A stretch of DNA of 64,000 nucleotides from Ottelia alismoides (taxonomy: Eukaryota; Streptophyta; Magnoliopsida; Alismatales; Hydrocharitaceae): assembly GCA_037367405.1 (NCBI GenBank), contig JAZKJV010000086.1, positions 2,031,001 to 2,095,000 of the forward strand, written 5' to 3'. Numbering within the stretch: position 1 is the first letter of the stretch; each line of letters begins with the position of its first letter. A program made the position numbers and the translations under genes. The notes below the pieces were generated by a model, which was given only the letters and a program-made list of their open reading frames with translations, had not been told where the DNA came from and searched no databases. Positions 23,559-35,899 of the stretch are shown here, piece after piece.

Positions 23559-24326
23559 CTGTTATACATATTAATTTTCCCCCAATATACTGACTCGATT
23601 TACGCATCTACCATTTCAAATTTGACACAGAAAATATATAACTCTAACCGGTATTTTTCCCATTTCTCTAAATTACTTCGTCATGGTTGCGATTACGCTT
23701 GAAAAATTAACTTTCAGCTCTGAACTCAACCAAATAACATAATTCAATCAACAAAATCCTCTGCATAATTGACGAGCATTCTCTACTCTATACCCTAAAC
23801 GACTTTTCTCACTTTGCAGACACCCTCCACTTAAATGGGGAGAAAACACGCGTTAGAGTTCTCTCTACCAAAACATACGAACTGAAGTTGGCATTCTGCC
23901 ATTTTTAAAATTAACCCAATCAACACTGGATTCGGTGGAGAGTTTAAGATAAAATATCTCCCTATCCCTAACCTTTCATACTTCTAACAAACTTATGATC
24001 CAACTTCTGGACTCGAAAAGACGGATGCCGCTGCAACTTTTCTATTGTGCTGGATCGCTACAGAAACATAATGCTTGCAACTAACAAATGCACCATCACT
24101 ACCATTACACATTGACGCACTTTAGCAGTCAGGTAACGAGCTACAATCCACACCACAGGTTGAACAAGGTTGCAGATTTTAACCCAAACATCACCAATTT
24201 TCACATTAACCAAATCTAGTACTGTGTTCTACTACTACTACAACTACTAGAAGTCTATTCTATAGATGGACATGGGGGCATTAATCGGGAGATGGGTAAA
24301 GCTGCGAATCATACAGAGCAGAGATA
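23559..24326. other. 3' flank of the histone gene, no gene recognised
   Basis: The first few hundred bases to the left of 24,327 should hold the histone 3' untranslated region; no polyadenylation signal was chosen. No further coding exon was found on either strand. Confidence 0.4.
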
Positions 24327-25014
<688 letters not shown>

Positions 25015-25823
25015 CTACAACAGCTTCACCATGTTAATAAACAGATATCACTGACAAGTAGCTACTCAATCAAAATATGCGGAATAAAAAGGTTTATACA
25101 TGTGTTCCCTGTCAAACAGCACCCTTGGATTTCACCTATTTACATGAAAGTGCATGCGAATACAAGAGGCATTGAATTAGTAAAGAGCTAACAACTAAAT
25201 GTCGGGAGCAACTTGTTGCTAGAAGTATACAGCAGAAATCTACAGTTGATCTAATAACTATTACTTGACAAACAAACTATTCATCGTATAACAAGCTCTT
25301 CATCTTGAAGCAATATAAAGAGGACAAGACGACAGCACTAATTGCACTTATGATGAGAAGCCTTGATTCTCTCAAGCACTTCATCATCACGTCAGTTTTA
25401 CCATCAAATATCAATAACACAACTCCAACTCATTGGCATTTGCAATATGGAGCAGAGTGGTAACGATGTGGCACAGCATTATGGTGATGAGTCAAAAATA
25501 AAACAAGCTCTGTTAGGCTCCTTTTCAGCTTAAAATAAAGCAACTTAAAATTAATAAATGATGGCTTTGATCAACTAAGATTGCCAGAAAGAATGGTTTC
25601 TAAAGCTGCAGCAAGGTTTTAAAAGCTGAACCTAACCGACTGGTTCAATCAGTTAAATCATGAACTAAAAGAAAAATAGTCCAATCACCTGATTTTTATT
25701 CAAAAAATAAAAATCAGTCAAAACTCAATTGGACTGCTTAAACCCGGTTGAACCTATTGAACCAAATCACATGTTCGACCATTCATTTTTTTGATAAAAC
25801 ACAATTCTAATAATTTAATAAAA

Positions 25824-26438
25824 TGCAATCAGAAGCAAAGTTGGTGTAGCTCCAATTTAAGATAAAATGCGAGACAATCGCTTAAGGTGGTTTGGTCATT
25901 TGCAAAAGAGGTCAGCTGATGCACCAATGAGAAGATGCGAGCTTTGGGATATTGAGATAGCTAAGAGAGGGCGAGGAATATCCAAGAAGTTTTGAAATGA
26001 AACTACATGAAGGGATCTTAGGCCATGTTTGGTTGGGGGTTTACCCCCAAAACCCACTATTTCTCTCACTTGTGGGGTCCACTCCCCCTCTTTTTTATAC
26101 ATTAAATAAATCATATCTCTTTCATCTATTCCATCAAAAAATAATATAGTATACCATCATATCATCTAAAATTATAAACTACTCAACTCCTCACTTTTCC
26201 AACTTCAATACAATGACATCACAACAAACCCACTCAACCCCTAACCCTCTATCCAAACACCAAAATACAAAAACAGTTTACCCTCCACCAGTTTAACCCG
26301 AGCTAACCCGTCAACCAAATGCACTCTTAGTTTTTTGGATCTAAGCCCGAGAACAACCCAAGATATATCTGAATGGAGGTAAAAAATCCATGTAACCGAC
26401 CCTATTTAATGTGGAAAAAGGCTTTGTTGTTTTTGTTG
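25824..26438 (+). mobile_element. 5'-truncated RTE LINE copy with 12-bp target duplication
   Basis: The copy contains only the carboxyl end of the RTE protein (LRWFGHLQKRSADAP, KRGRG) and ends GTTGTTTTTGTTG. It is flanked by perfect copies of AATTTAATAAAA at 25812-25823 and 26439-26450, so both borders are exact. It is the same family as the LINE at 2968-10300. A Tourist-like MITE interrupts it at 26021-26326, splitting the codons of KDL-type sequence. Confidence 0.92.
26021..26326. mobile_element. Tourist-like MITE inside the RTE copy
   Basis: Terminal inverted repeats GGCCATGTTTGGTTG and CAACCAAATGCACTC, with TTA on both sides (26018-26020 and 26327-26329). The 3-bp TTA duplication and the termini point to the PIF/Harbinger superfamily. 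The surrounding LINE reading is restored if the segment is removed. Confidence 0.85.
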
Positions 26439-26450
26439 AATTTAATAAAA

Positions 26451-27600
26451 AGTAAACTTTAAAAACTATTCATAATCTAGTCTCATTCTAACCCATAGTA
26501 TAATACGCCTTGATCTCCTCCTCCCTCTCCTTACTGTCATATGAGCATTGCCTCTCACTTCTCACATTGTGCATGATATTGTCTACTTCCAAGAACAATA
26601 AATGAAGAAGGCATTGTCATAATCATAATATAAGAAGCAGTAAATTAACAATACTTGTCATTAATTTGAGTTTAAATAGTTTTAAATTGTTAATATTTAT
26701 GTGAATTTTACAAATTATTTTTATTATAACCTTTTAACTTTTTCTAATAACCCCTAACTTTTTAGTTGTACCCCTATATTTTAAAAAAAAATGCAATATT
26801 ATCCTTGCGTTGGTTTAACATAGGAGCACATGTGTACTAATAAAAAACCACTACTATGTAATTTGTAAAAACATAGGGGCACGCATGCATTTTTTTTAAA
26901 AAATAGGAGTATAAGGCCTATTGGAAAAACTTGGAAGGACAATGGTATACAAACCCTCTAAAATATGATGTCGCATTTTTCATATTTATTTGTATGATAT
27001 ACAAGTCAACTCGGTTCGACACGGTTGAATTATACGAACCAAAACAGCAATACAACAGTTCGATCTTTTCCAATTTTTATGAACTGCAGTCTGCAAATGA
27101 CACCACTAGTTCGACCAGTCCGTACCATTGGTCCAAGCATAAAAATAAAAAATTAATACATGCCCGATTTGATGTTTGGTTTGATTGTAGAACTTTGAAC
27201 TACATTGGTGGGAACCGTTAGCTTAATATAAAGCAGCTTGAGATTGAAAAATAATTGATTTGATCAACTAAAGTTGCTAGAATGAACTGTTTCCAATAGA
27301 TACCACCACTACACAGTACATGAACATTGCAACCCATCATAAATCATTTTCACAATATGTGAGCCATTCTTCTCAATTTTGACTAAAGAAGCAAAATTCA
27401 TCCATATCTTGCATCTTTGGATTATGGGGCATGCACAAAAGCTATATATGAGGTGGCGGTAATTTTGTTCCTAATAGAAAGAGGGACAACAATAAAGAAA
27501 AGTCAACAAGTTCTTGAGTTGCAATAGTGGGGAGTAAAAATGCTAGCAAGAGTGAGATGAGTTGGTGCATTTAAGGGTTAAAAAAAGGAAAGGCAGAACG
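26451..27600. other. AT-rich intronic DNA with a direct repeat
   Basis: No gene. The stretch 27,225-27,300 (AAAGCAGCTTGAGATT, TTTGATCAACTAAAG) resembles 25,535-25,610 and more weakly 24,885-24,940 in the first coding intron of H3.3. GGTTC-rich sequence lies on both sides of the RTE copy (25,640-25,780 and 27,005-27,130). Confidence 0.4.
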
Positions 27601-27755
27601 GGTTTGTTTTCTGAATACGAGGAAGGCTTAAGCCTTAAGGCAGTCAAGATATAAGCCTCATTTTCCATTCAAAAATATAAAATTTAATAAAGAATATTGA
27701 ATAATATTTAGAAAAAAATTACAAAACAAAATCTTTGTATACTGAAGAACTTTTA

Positions 27756-27947
27756 GGGCATGTTTGGTTTGCCAGATTACCCGGAGTTTAACATGGTTTA
27801 CCCATCTGCATACCTGGATTGGAATTCCATCACAAACCAATGTGACATGACATTACATTCCTCATTCAACTCTCCCCAATCCTCCTAACCATCAAAACAT
27901 ATACTACTCACAACATGTTAAATCCAACCCAGTTAACAAACATGCCC
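27756..27947. mobile_element. Tourist-like MITE (192 bp)
   Basis: Starts GGGCATGTTTGGTTTG and ends AACAAACATGCCC, flanked by TTA (27753-27755 and 27948-27950). The termini are inverted repeats of about 13 bp. The TSD and termini match PIF/Harbinger MITEs and resemble the one at 26021, but the interior differs. Confidence 0.88.
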
Positions 27948-27950
27948 TTA

Positions 27951-29195
27951 GAGTGATTCTTTAACACATAGTTTATATGATCAAATCACTAAAGAAATGT
28001 AAAATGAAAAATGAAAATCATACATCACTAATACAAATACTATACACAAAAAATAAACACATAAACATTATCATACATTGCATAAGATTAACCTACTTTG
28101 CATTGTATATATGTTGACAACTTGACGCGAATCATGACTCATCAACCATACTCAAACATAAATTAGCATATAATATGACATGAAATCTTTCCAACTTGCA
28201 TAAATTAGAGCAATCCTATTAAAACATAAATTAGCTATGGAAACATAAAAACTCTCATATATGATCACCCTTTCATTTTATACGTATAAGACTAGGCAAA
28301 GTTGTAGATCCGCAATAAAGCACAATCTATGAGGCCTAAATACAAGTTATATATTTAGATGCATAACTACATTTCCTAAATTAAAAAATTACATGCCTAC
28401 TAAAAAAGAAAAGAAATCTTGAATTCCATCAAGATTGTGGGTATATATAGTTTACTTTTCGTTACTTCAACTTATGATAGTAACATATCTTAAGGGGAAA
28501 AAAGGGATTAAAGTGACTTACATAATTGTAGGAGTATTTAGATATAAATCCCATTTAACAAGTCATTACATGCTAAATTAATTGCAATAATACAATTTCT
28601 CTAGCATACCAACCACAAAATTCCAACTAACTTTATAGCATTGCCATTGAATTCCATTGAAATAATTGATCATCAGATTCAATTGGGCTTAACCTTTTCT
28701 TATACTTATACCACTTACTATTTCTGATCTAATTTCAAACAAAAACCGAACTTTCATGGTTTAGTAAACCAATTAGGAACATATACATGTAGTATCCACA
28801 ATAAAGAATGACTGGAAAAAGTACTTAACCTCGAGGCGGTGTGCCCATGATGTCGTTTTCATCAACATTTCAATGACACAGTGAAATGACATACCGGTGA
28901 CATGTCGTCGACATATCACCAAAATTATCCTCAAATCAATGTAGCAAGCTTCGAAAATGTGCGGAGGTCGGGTGAATTTAGCCATTGCACTGACATTTCA
29001 ATGGCTTGACAAAAGCGAAATGTCGGTGAAATATCGACAAATTTTCCCGACATTTCGAGCCATGGTGACTGCCTTAATGCATTGATTGCATCGATACTCC
29101 TCAAGGCGTGTCTCACTAAGACGACCTCGATGCTATAGGACGTACACTACAGTGCCTCGAGGTGCATTTTTAAAAACCACGGGTGCATTGAGACT
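27951..29195. other. AT-rich intronic DNA, no gene
   Basis: Mostly low-complexity sequence. Around 28,850-29,070 GAAATGTCGGTGAAATATCG-type words recur on both strands (ACATATCACC, CGACATTTCG), suggesting the end of an unclassified repeat. Confidence 0.4.
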
Positions 29196-29866
29196 ATGGA
29201 TGAAACTGGTCAAATACGTATATGAATATATGCATAATCATATATGTATCCTTTTTAAAATTCGAATAGGAATACATAAATCACATAAATGTGTAAAACA
29301 AATAATCATATCCTCAAAATATGAATAGAAATGCAAAATGGTTATTGACAATTTGGATACGGATATTTGACAAATAAATGTAAATTAATTTATGAATATT
29401 AGGTATGTCCAAACTTACTTAAAAGATATAAGCATTTTAGGTTCACAACAATATCCAATATATAAAAAGTAAATAATTTAGTGATGAATATGGATCTAAG
29501 AACTAATTATATAATAATAAAAATCTAAAAGGCAACTAAATAATAAAAGAAAGTTTACCATACTTATTTGTACGTGTATCATATTATTATTGACATCCTC
29601 CAAAATTTGAACATTCATATTCATATTCGTATTGTATCCATATTCGTATCCTTAAAAAAATAAATATCTTATTTGCATCCTCTAAAATTTGAACAATCAT
29701 ATTCATATTCATAAAAATAAGGATATCAAATTCATATCCATATTTGTATTGGTCAAATGTTGAACTTTTGTCTTCGTATTCGCAATGGCATCGCTATCCT
29801 CTATTTGATGAATGTGGATACGAACATATACAGATGTATTTGTATTCTTTTTCATCCATCTGTAAT
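29196..29866. repeat. ATTCGTAT-rich element with inverted ends
   Basis: The left end ATGGATGAAAC..G and right end CTTTTTCATCCAT are inverted. The interior is built from ATATTCGTATCC-like words on one strand and their complements. No convincing target duplication was found. It is a likely non-autonomous DNA element. Confidence 0.5.
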
Positions 29867-30319
29867 TGTGGGACCAAAAGATTAGGAAAGCGATAGGTGA
29901 ACAACCTGTGTGGGTGTGCTAACCTGTGGACCAAGACACCTTATGTGGGTGTGCTAACTTATGACCCAAAATATCTTATAAAATAGATAGAAAGATGATA
30001 AGGGAACTTTCATGGCATTAAAACGAGATAGAGGCATAGGTCCAGGGAAGAGAGAACAAAAAAGCAAGTGGTAACTTCCATAAGGCTGCATTTCAAAGCA
30101 GTTCCATGCTCTTTACTACGAGCAAGAACATGCCACATGGACTCAAAATTGCATATCCTCTCAACACCAAACTTCAATAAGATGCATCAACAAGATCTTT
30201 TGGTCCACAGGTCAGCAGACCTGTGGACCAAAACATCTTTAAAATCCTCCAAATGATTACCCAGATTTGATTGTGACAGTCTGATCTGCATTACCAGGTC
30301 TAGGGGAACTTAGTCGTGC

Positions 30320-32236
30320 ACATTTTTACTTTTATAGAGGGGTATGTGGAGTGAGAAATACGCCAATTTAGAGACCTTTTTGTGGGTGATGGGAAAGGAT
30401 GTCGCTTTTGGTATGATGATTGGACTGAAGGCGGGACATTTGGTACGAGATTTCTACATTTGATGGCATTGGCGAGTGATCCTGATTGTTTTATAGTGGA
30501 TGTTTGGCAACATTGCAGAAGTCGGTAGTTAATACTCGATCGGCAGTGTCACTGACTAAGGATTAATCAACAGTCGAGAGAGCAATCAAATCTAGTCGGG
30601 CATAGTTGGTTTTGAGATTTTTTTAATTATTTTAAATATATAAATCAAATTTTAATACGTACATTCTCATATATATATATTCATAGATTTAGCAATTTTC
30701 ATATTTATAAGAGCTTAAAAAATCAATTGTAGAAAAAGAAGAAAAAAATGAAGTTAAGAACAAAATGTTTGCTGTATAGCAAGAGATAATGTTCAAAAAA
30801 TTTAACCTTATATAGTAAGAGCTGCATAGCAAGCAAATTAGACGTACCACATTTAGCATAATAAACACAAAGCTAACCTTATATAAGCTAACCAACATGA
30901 AAATCAACAAGAATATCAAGTTTTCACTCCAAAGAAAACCCTAACAAGCTTCTTCATCACGACAATAAGGTATACCAACTTAGCAAACAACGATGGTGAT
31001 GCATTCAACTAAGCTAGAAGTACAATATACAAAAAAACTTAAAAAGCTAACTGAGTTCATGGCGGAAGGAGGTGGAGAAGAGGGAATTGAAAGTCAACGG
31101 CAAGGAAGGCATGTTGGAGGAGTTGCCAACTTGTCACCATCGACGCATAGGAGGGGGCGGCGATGCGGAGGAGCTCAGGAACCAGGAGGCAAAGCAGCTG
31201 AGCGGAGAGCTCGGGTTCCAGGAGGTCTCGTGCAACGGGTTTGAGGGAGTGAAGGTTATTGTCGAACAGTAACCCCAAATCCCTCCTAATCAGCTCTCAG
31301 ATATGGATTTTTTAGGTTCAAAAGTTCTATGCAAAAGTCGCTCGATTACGAAAAATCGACCGACTAGGCCGATTACTCAGGCGACTAATCGGGTCGACCC
31401 GACTTTAGCCTGATATGGCCTAGTCGAGTCGACTACCCCCTCGACTTGAATAGGCGGGGAGACTAGTCAGCAAACCTTTACAACAATGATGTTCGGGGTT
31501 GCACTTCTTTTTTCCCATAACTTAGATCTGAGCTCTCGGATCAACCCGGTGAACATGTAGCTATGTTAGAGATATTAGAAAGAATGAAAGGTCCTACTGA
31601 GGGATGTGAATGTAGGTGCTAATTTGATGGTAGATTTTCAGTGAGTAAGGCTTATAAGTCCTTGAAGGGAACACCTCCATTTGATCATGGGGGATGTGTG
31701 GCAGACCGTAGAACTGTAGAAGGTTCTGGAAGTGGAAGATTCCCCCTGAGGAAAGTCTTTATGTGGCTCTTTAAACAATGACAACTGCTAACTAGATACA
31801 GATTCACACATTTCTTCCAAGATGTTAAGCATGCTTGCACTCGGTGTCTAGAAGGTATCAGAGATGCAATGCAGATCATTTATTTTTCATGTGCGGGAGC
31901 TTTTTGGATGTTTGACAAGTTTTGGCAACACTTTGATTGCAACGAGTGGAGTTGCAAGCTTCTGGGACTCCATTGATTCGGGTTGGTGTAGCATTCAGGA
32001 GAGATCCAGATATGTGAATGTGATTTGTACTTTATGGATAACAAAAAATAGGACGATCTTTTGCCAAGACCGATTTTATGGTAAACATGTAATTGTGCAT
32101 ACTAAGGCGTTAGCTAAGAGTTGTGTCTGGTAAAATATTTTGGCTTGTAATAGCCATGTACCTTAAACTTGTGAATTAATGGTAAAGTTTTTGGGCACAC
32201 TCCTGCACAGTGGAGGCCTTTTTGTCTTTCAAAAAA
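30320..32236 (+). mobile_element. 3' part of an L1-clade LINE, interrupted
   Basis: The first part reads GDGKGCRFWYDDWTEGGTFG and FLHLMALASDPD, the zf-RVT upstream region of plant L1 proteins. The second part (31,485 on) gives LWKLKIPPRISLFMWL-like and DAMQIIYFSCAGAFWMF-like stretches in shifting frames. It ends with an A-rich tail at about 32,228-32,243, as L1 copies do. Another element occupies about 30,505-31,485. It is clearly distinct from the RTE family. Confidence 0.75.
30505..31485. mobile_element. Insertion inside the L1, probable DNA transposon
   Basis: L1 protein similarity stops after VDVWQHC and resumes near 31,485. The insert begins with AGTCGGTAGTTAATACTCG and ends with many CGACTAG/TAGTCG words (31,330-31,470), a composition seen in hAT-like elements. 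An imperfect 8-bp flank, GCAACATT versus ACAACAAT, is possible. A GC-rich open stretch at 31,060-31,270 (EELRNQEAKQLSGELGFQEV in one frame) may be a captured gene fragment; I cannot identify it. Confidence 0.5.
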
Positions 32237-32244
32237 ATAAAAAC

Positions 32245-32692
32245 CAAGGTTGCAAAAAACGGTATGCGGTATACAGTCGGTAGGGTCACTGATTACTGTT
32301 TAAACGGTATGCGGGAGTTTAAACGGAAATTAAACGGTCTATGCGGTTTTACATTTTTAAATTAATAAAAAATATTACATATATATATTTAATAAAAAAG
32401 TATAAATGAACTTTAAAAATATAATCACATATCCACAATTTTGATCAGATATTGTCAATTTCAATGACTTCATCCAAATGTGACATGTCAAAGTAGATAG
32501 CATAATCAACATAGGGTTTATGTTACCTTGATGCAAAACGCGGCCGCTTAAACGGCGTGTAAACGACCGATTACACCCGTTTAAACGGTCTGACCGTTTA
32601 CATAGCCGATTAAAGGTTATACAGTCGGTCGAGGACCGAATGAGTTTAAACGGCCTTTTAAACGGCCGCCTGAACCGATTTTTGCATCCTTG
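32245..32692. mobile_element. hAT-superfamily non-autonomous element (448 bp)
   Basis: Ends CAAGGTTGCAAAAA and TTTTTGCATCCTTG are inverted repeats, and perfect 8-bp copies of ATAAAAAC flank it (32237-32244 and 32693-32700). Both ends are rich in the subterminal word TTTAAACGG or its complement. An 8-bp duplication is diagnostic for hAT. No transposase frame is present. It inserted in the A-rich tail of the L1. Confidence 0.92.
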
Positions 32693-32700
32693 ATAAAAAC

Positions 32701-35490
32701 CATATGAATGTTCCTTCTTATTCTAAAAACCTATACTGACTATATAAAAGCATATGTAAAGTTTTCAAAAATATAAGGAACAAGGCAATTTCCTTGGAAT
32801 TGAGGCAAAACAATTGCAATGTGGTCGAAGTGTAAGCCTCATTTTTCTTCCAAAAAATACAATTTAATCAAAAAATATATAATATTAAAAGAATTATGTA
32901 ATAACATAATCTTCATAAGTCTAAAACCATTGTAGGAATTTTAGTTAATTCTTCAATGTTGTAACGAAATAAAGGGCTAGATACATTGAACTTGAGGAGC
33001 TTTTTATATGATCTTTAAATCTATCAACTCTCACGTGAAAAGAGTCTACTTCTATTCTTGACTTCTTAAAAAACTACTTGTATGGTAAGTGGTGTGGTTG
33101 AGTGAAATTCCTTAAGTTTATATTCAAGAATTAGCTCTTACAATATCATATTAGATAATAGATTTGATACTTGAAAGGAATTAAGAAGTTGATATTCAAA
33201 TTTACTTATAGAGGGCATTTATTTGTCAGTTCAGTAAGAAATGCATGCAGAGTTTTTGCCCAAAGAGACACATCTATGGCTTCCTTTAAAGTAAAGAAAC
33301 ACAAAAAGGAAAAAAAGCAATGGTACATTAGCTCAAACTTATTAGGTGAAAAAGAAAGAAAGATATACTGCTTTTAAGACAAACATCTCACATCACCACC
33401 TCAAGACCGCTTCGAATGTTCGAGACATGTACCATTCCAAAAAAACCTAAGACATCCACCTCGACGCTAAAAAGGCATGCCTCACGTCGATTCATACGTC
33501 TTGACTGCTCCAATGCTAGCCTTTTCAAATTGGGATATATGACCTCAATTGAGATCTGTCATGCAAGAAACCCATAACTTCATTATATGACTCATCGATT
33601 GATACCATTATAGTTTGCACAATTTGTACATTTCCTCTTTTCTAGTATTAAAGATATGACAATACTTTATATGCATTTGATATTTTCTTACTTCACCACA
33701 AAATGTTTGATTAAATCATAAGCTAAATAATGCATTCATCCCCCGACATCTTTCAAACATCTACGAGAATGTCATCCAATACCACTATTTCGCCACACTC
33801 CATCATTTTTAAAGCATTATTCACCTAACTCACCTATATTTGCCAATAAAAAATAGTTCTGATGGGGGAGATCAATAAAAACATGAGGTCATGCCAATAA
33901 AAAGCATGATAACACTATGGTAATAGGAAGATCCTTACCTAGTAAGGAAATATTTGTTGCACATAGAAACTTACCAAATATAATTTGACTACTTGATGCA
34001 AGAATTAAGCAAACCTATATAAAGTAGATCGCAAGGCACACTTGGTAATGAAAATATGATTCAGAATATTTTAAAAACCCATCTTCAAGGTACTGTACTA
34101 AACATCAAAATCACTTGAAGTTAGTGTGGCTAAGAACAAATTGAAGTCATCCAATTCCATGGCATTCCAAATTTAGAGGGATCGTAGAATTTGTAGCATG
34201 CCCTAAGACTTTCTATCAACAAGTGTGCATTTGTATTTTATCTCTAGAACTAACATTAGTGTTAAAAGCAAACATGCTTATACGTTCACACAAAAGAAGA
34301 ATCATAACATGGAAGAGAAGTGCATGAAAGAGATGATTTGGGTACACTGCTATATAAAAAAAACAATTACGAAACTAATCTATGCTAAAACAACTAGACC
34401 TTGTAGGTAGAACTTGTCATCAACAACATTTAGTCTTCCATTAACTTCCATAGGCATCATATCAAGTGATAGTTCCCACAGTTAATCTAGGTTCAAAAGT
34501 AGTTCTCCATGTAGGCCATTCAAAATTGCATATTAAGTGAAATTTGTTAGCCTAACAACTTGAATATCAAACCATCTGTCCTCCAAAACATCTATAAAAA
34601 TCATCAAACTGAAATTGCTAACATTAGTAGCAAGCAATCTCCAGAATTTCTCATTCTGGAAACTTAACTTGAGGACACAATTATAAATGCTTCATTACAC
34701 ATAGTATAAGTTAAGCTTCACCTGACCGGCATCTAAAAAGACAAACAAAGTAAACAAGGAAGAACTGCTCCAGGGAACATATAAACATCAAGCAACAACC
34801 CACCAGTCACCCTTCCTGAACATCACCCAATCCCTTAATTAAAACTCAAGGATATTAAACAATCCATCAGACTGACAAATTTATGCACTTTTCATCTTAG
34901 AAAATCAGTTCAAATTTCCTGCCATCACAGACAAATTTAAAAAATGACTGCATGATTCCTTTTGGTGCAGTCTGCCAGAAATTGATGCCATAGCTGTCGC
35001 ATCGAGGCCACACAATCTGCAGACAACTTTCTCAAGAATCTTTTCCCTATGGTGAAAGAAGCTTAAGCCATGTCCAGCCTCTAACGACAATCCAATGGCA
35101 AAAGGATCCAACTAACAGCCAAGACGCACTGGCCGGACCATCCTTTCTAACAAAACAAATCAACTGCCAAACATTCCACAGCACCCACTTAACATCAAAA
35201 CCCTTCAAATTACCAACTCAACTATTAAAAATTTCTCTTCCCGCCCAAATATTAAATCAGAAACCTAACTTACCAGTCTTCACAACCCATGAAGTATCCA
35301 ACAAAAGGAATCGTCGTCGATCCCATCAAGAATCGCAAACGCAGATACACAATAATTAATATAGTTTTTCTACCCCTAAATCTAAACCGTCATATCCAAT
35401 ACCCAGATAAGCAAAGAATCCAAGGGGCTTCCAGCGAGCAGAAAATCAATTTCCAGAACAAAATTCGACTAATTTACACGACAGGAGATT
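32701..35490. other. AT-rich intronic DNA, no gene recognised
   Basis: Around 32,820-32,900 (TAAGCCTCATTTTTC, AATACAATTTAAT) the sequence resembles 27,640-27,710, pointing to a repeat pair. Frames such as the one at 34,905-35,111 (minus) lack recognisable motifs. Confidence 0.4.
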
Positions 35491-35500
35491 GAATCCTTAC

Positions 35501-35575
35501 CTCGACGCTGCTCCTCCAACCTTTTCTCGCTCACTCCTCGCCTTCGAAGCGACGACCCAAATCCAAAACAATGGA
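35501..35575 (-). other. Candidate 5' leader exon of the H3.3 gene
   Basis: On the minus strand a GC-rich stretch starts about 25-30 bases after TATATAT and ends at a consensus donor CGAG|GTAAGG (35501/35500). It lacks an ATG, as expected for a noncoding leader exon. The next downstream acceptor that makes biological sense is the one at the H3.3 start codon. The transcription start is estimated from the TATA spacing only. Confidence 0.5.
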
Positions 35576-35600
35576 CTGGCGAGGGCACCGCTAGATGTGC

Positions 35601-35607
35601 ATATATA
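35601..35607 (-). promoter_or_regulatory. TATA box of the candidate H3.3 promoter
   Basis: TATATAT on the minus strand, in GTCTATATATGCAC, sits about 100 bases upstream of the leader donor site. The DNA upstream (35,620-35,890) is much more GC-rich than its surroundings, consistent with a promoter. Confidence 0.5.
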
Positions 35608-35899
35608 GACACAAATCCGATCCGGGTCCGACTCGGACCTGCGGCTAGGAGGTCTGCAGGATTCGACGGCCAGGATGTATTATGGGAGTACGATGGGATT
35701 GGATCGGACGGTGATGATGTTTTGGGGAACTACATCGGCAAGTAGGCGGGATGCGTTCCGGTTACCCCCACGGAGCCGATAGACAGGGGAGCTCGCTGGA
35801 AGACGTGGGCGCGTGCCAACAGGCTCGGTGAACCTCAGCTATCGTTGACCAAGTGACGGACCGCCCTCCAGACCCGTTCGTGCGTTGTTAGCGGTAATT

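Larger units (their letters stand above)
25015..35500 (-). other. Inferred 10.5-kb leader intron of the H3.3 gene
   Basis: The interval runs from the base before the ATG (…TTGTAG|ATG) up to a strong donor, CGAG|GTAAGG, at 35501/35500. No other host gene was found within it, only transposon remnants and AT-rich DNA. Plant H3.3 genes characteristically carry an intron in the 5' leader that boosts expression. One of this size, filled with elements, would be unusual. The join is inferred from splice signals and position, not from transcript evidence. Confidence 0.5.

Noticed and set aside
34905..35111. 68-codon minus-strand frame (MDPFAIGLSLEAGHGLSFF)
   Set aside because: It has some protein-like character but no recognised motif or exon borders, and it lies in the inferred H3.3 leader intron. 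Not enough to annotate.
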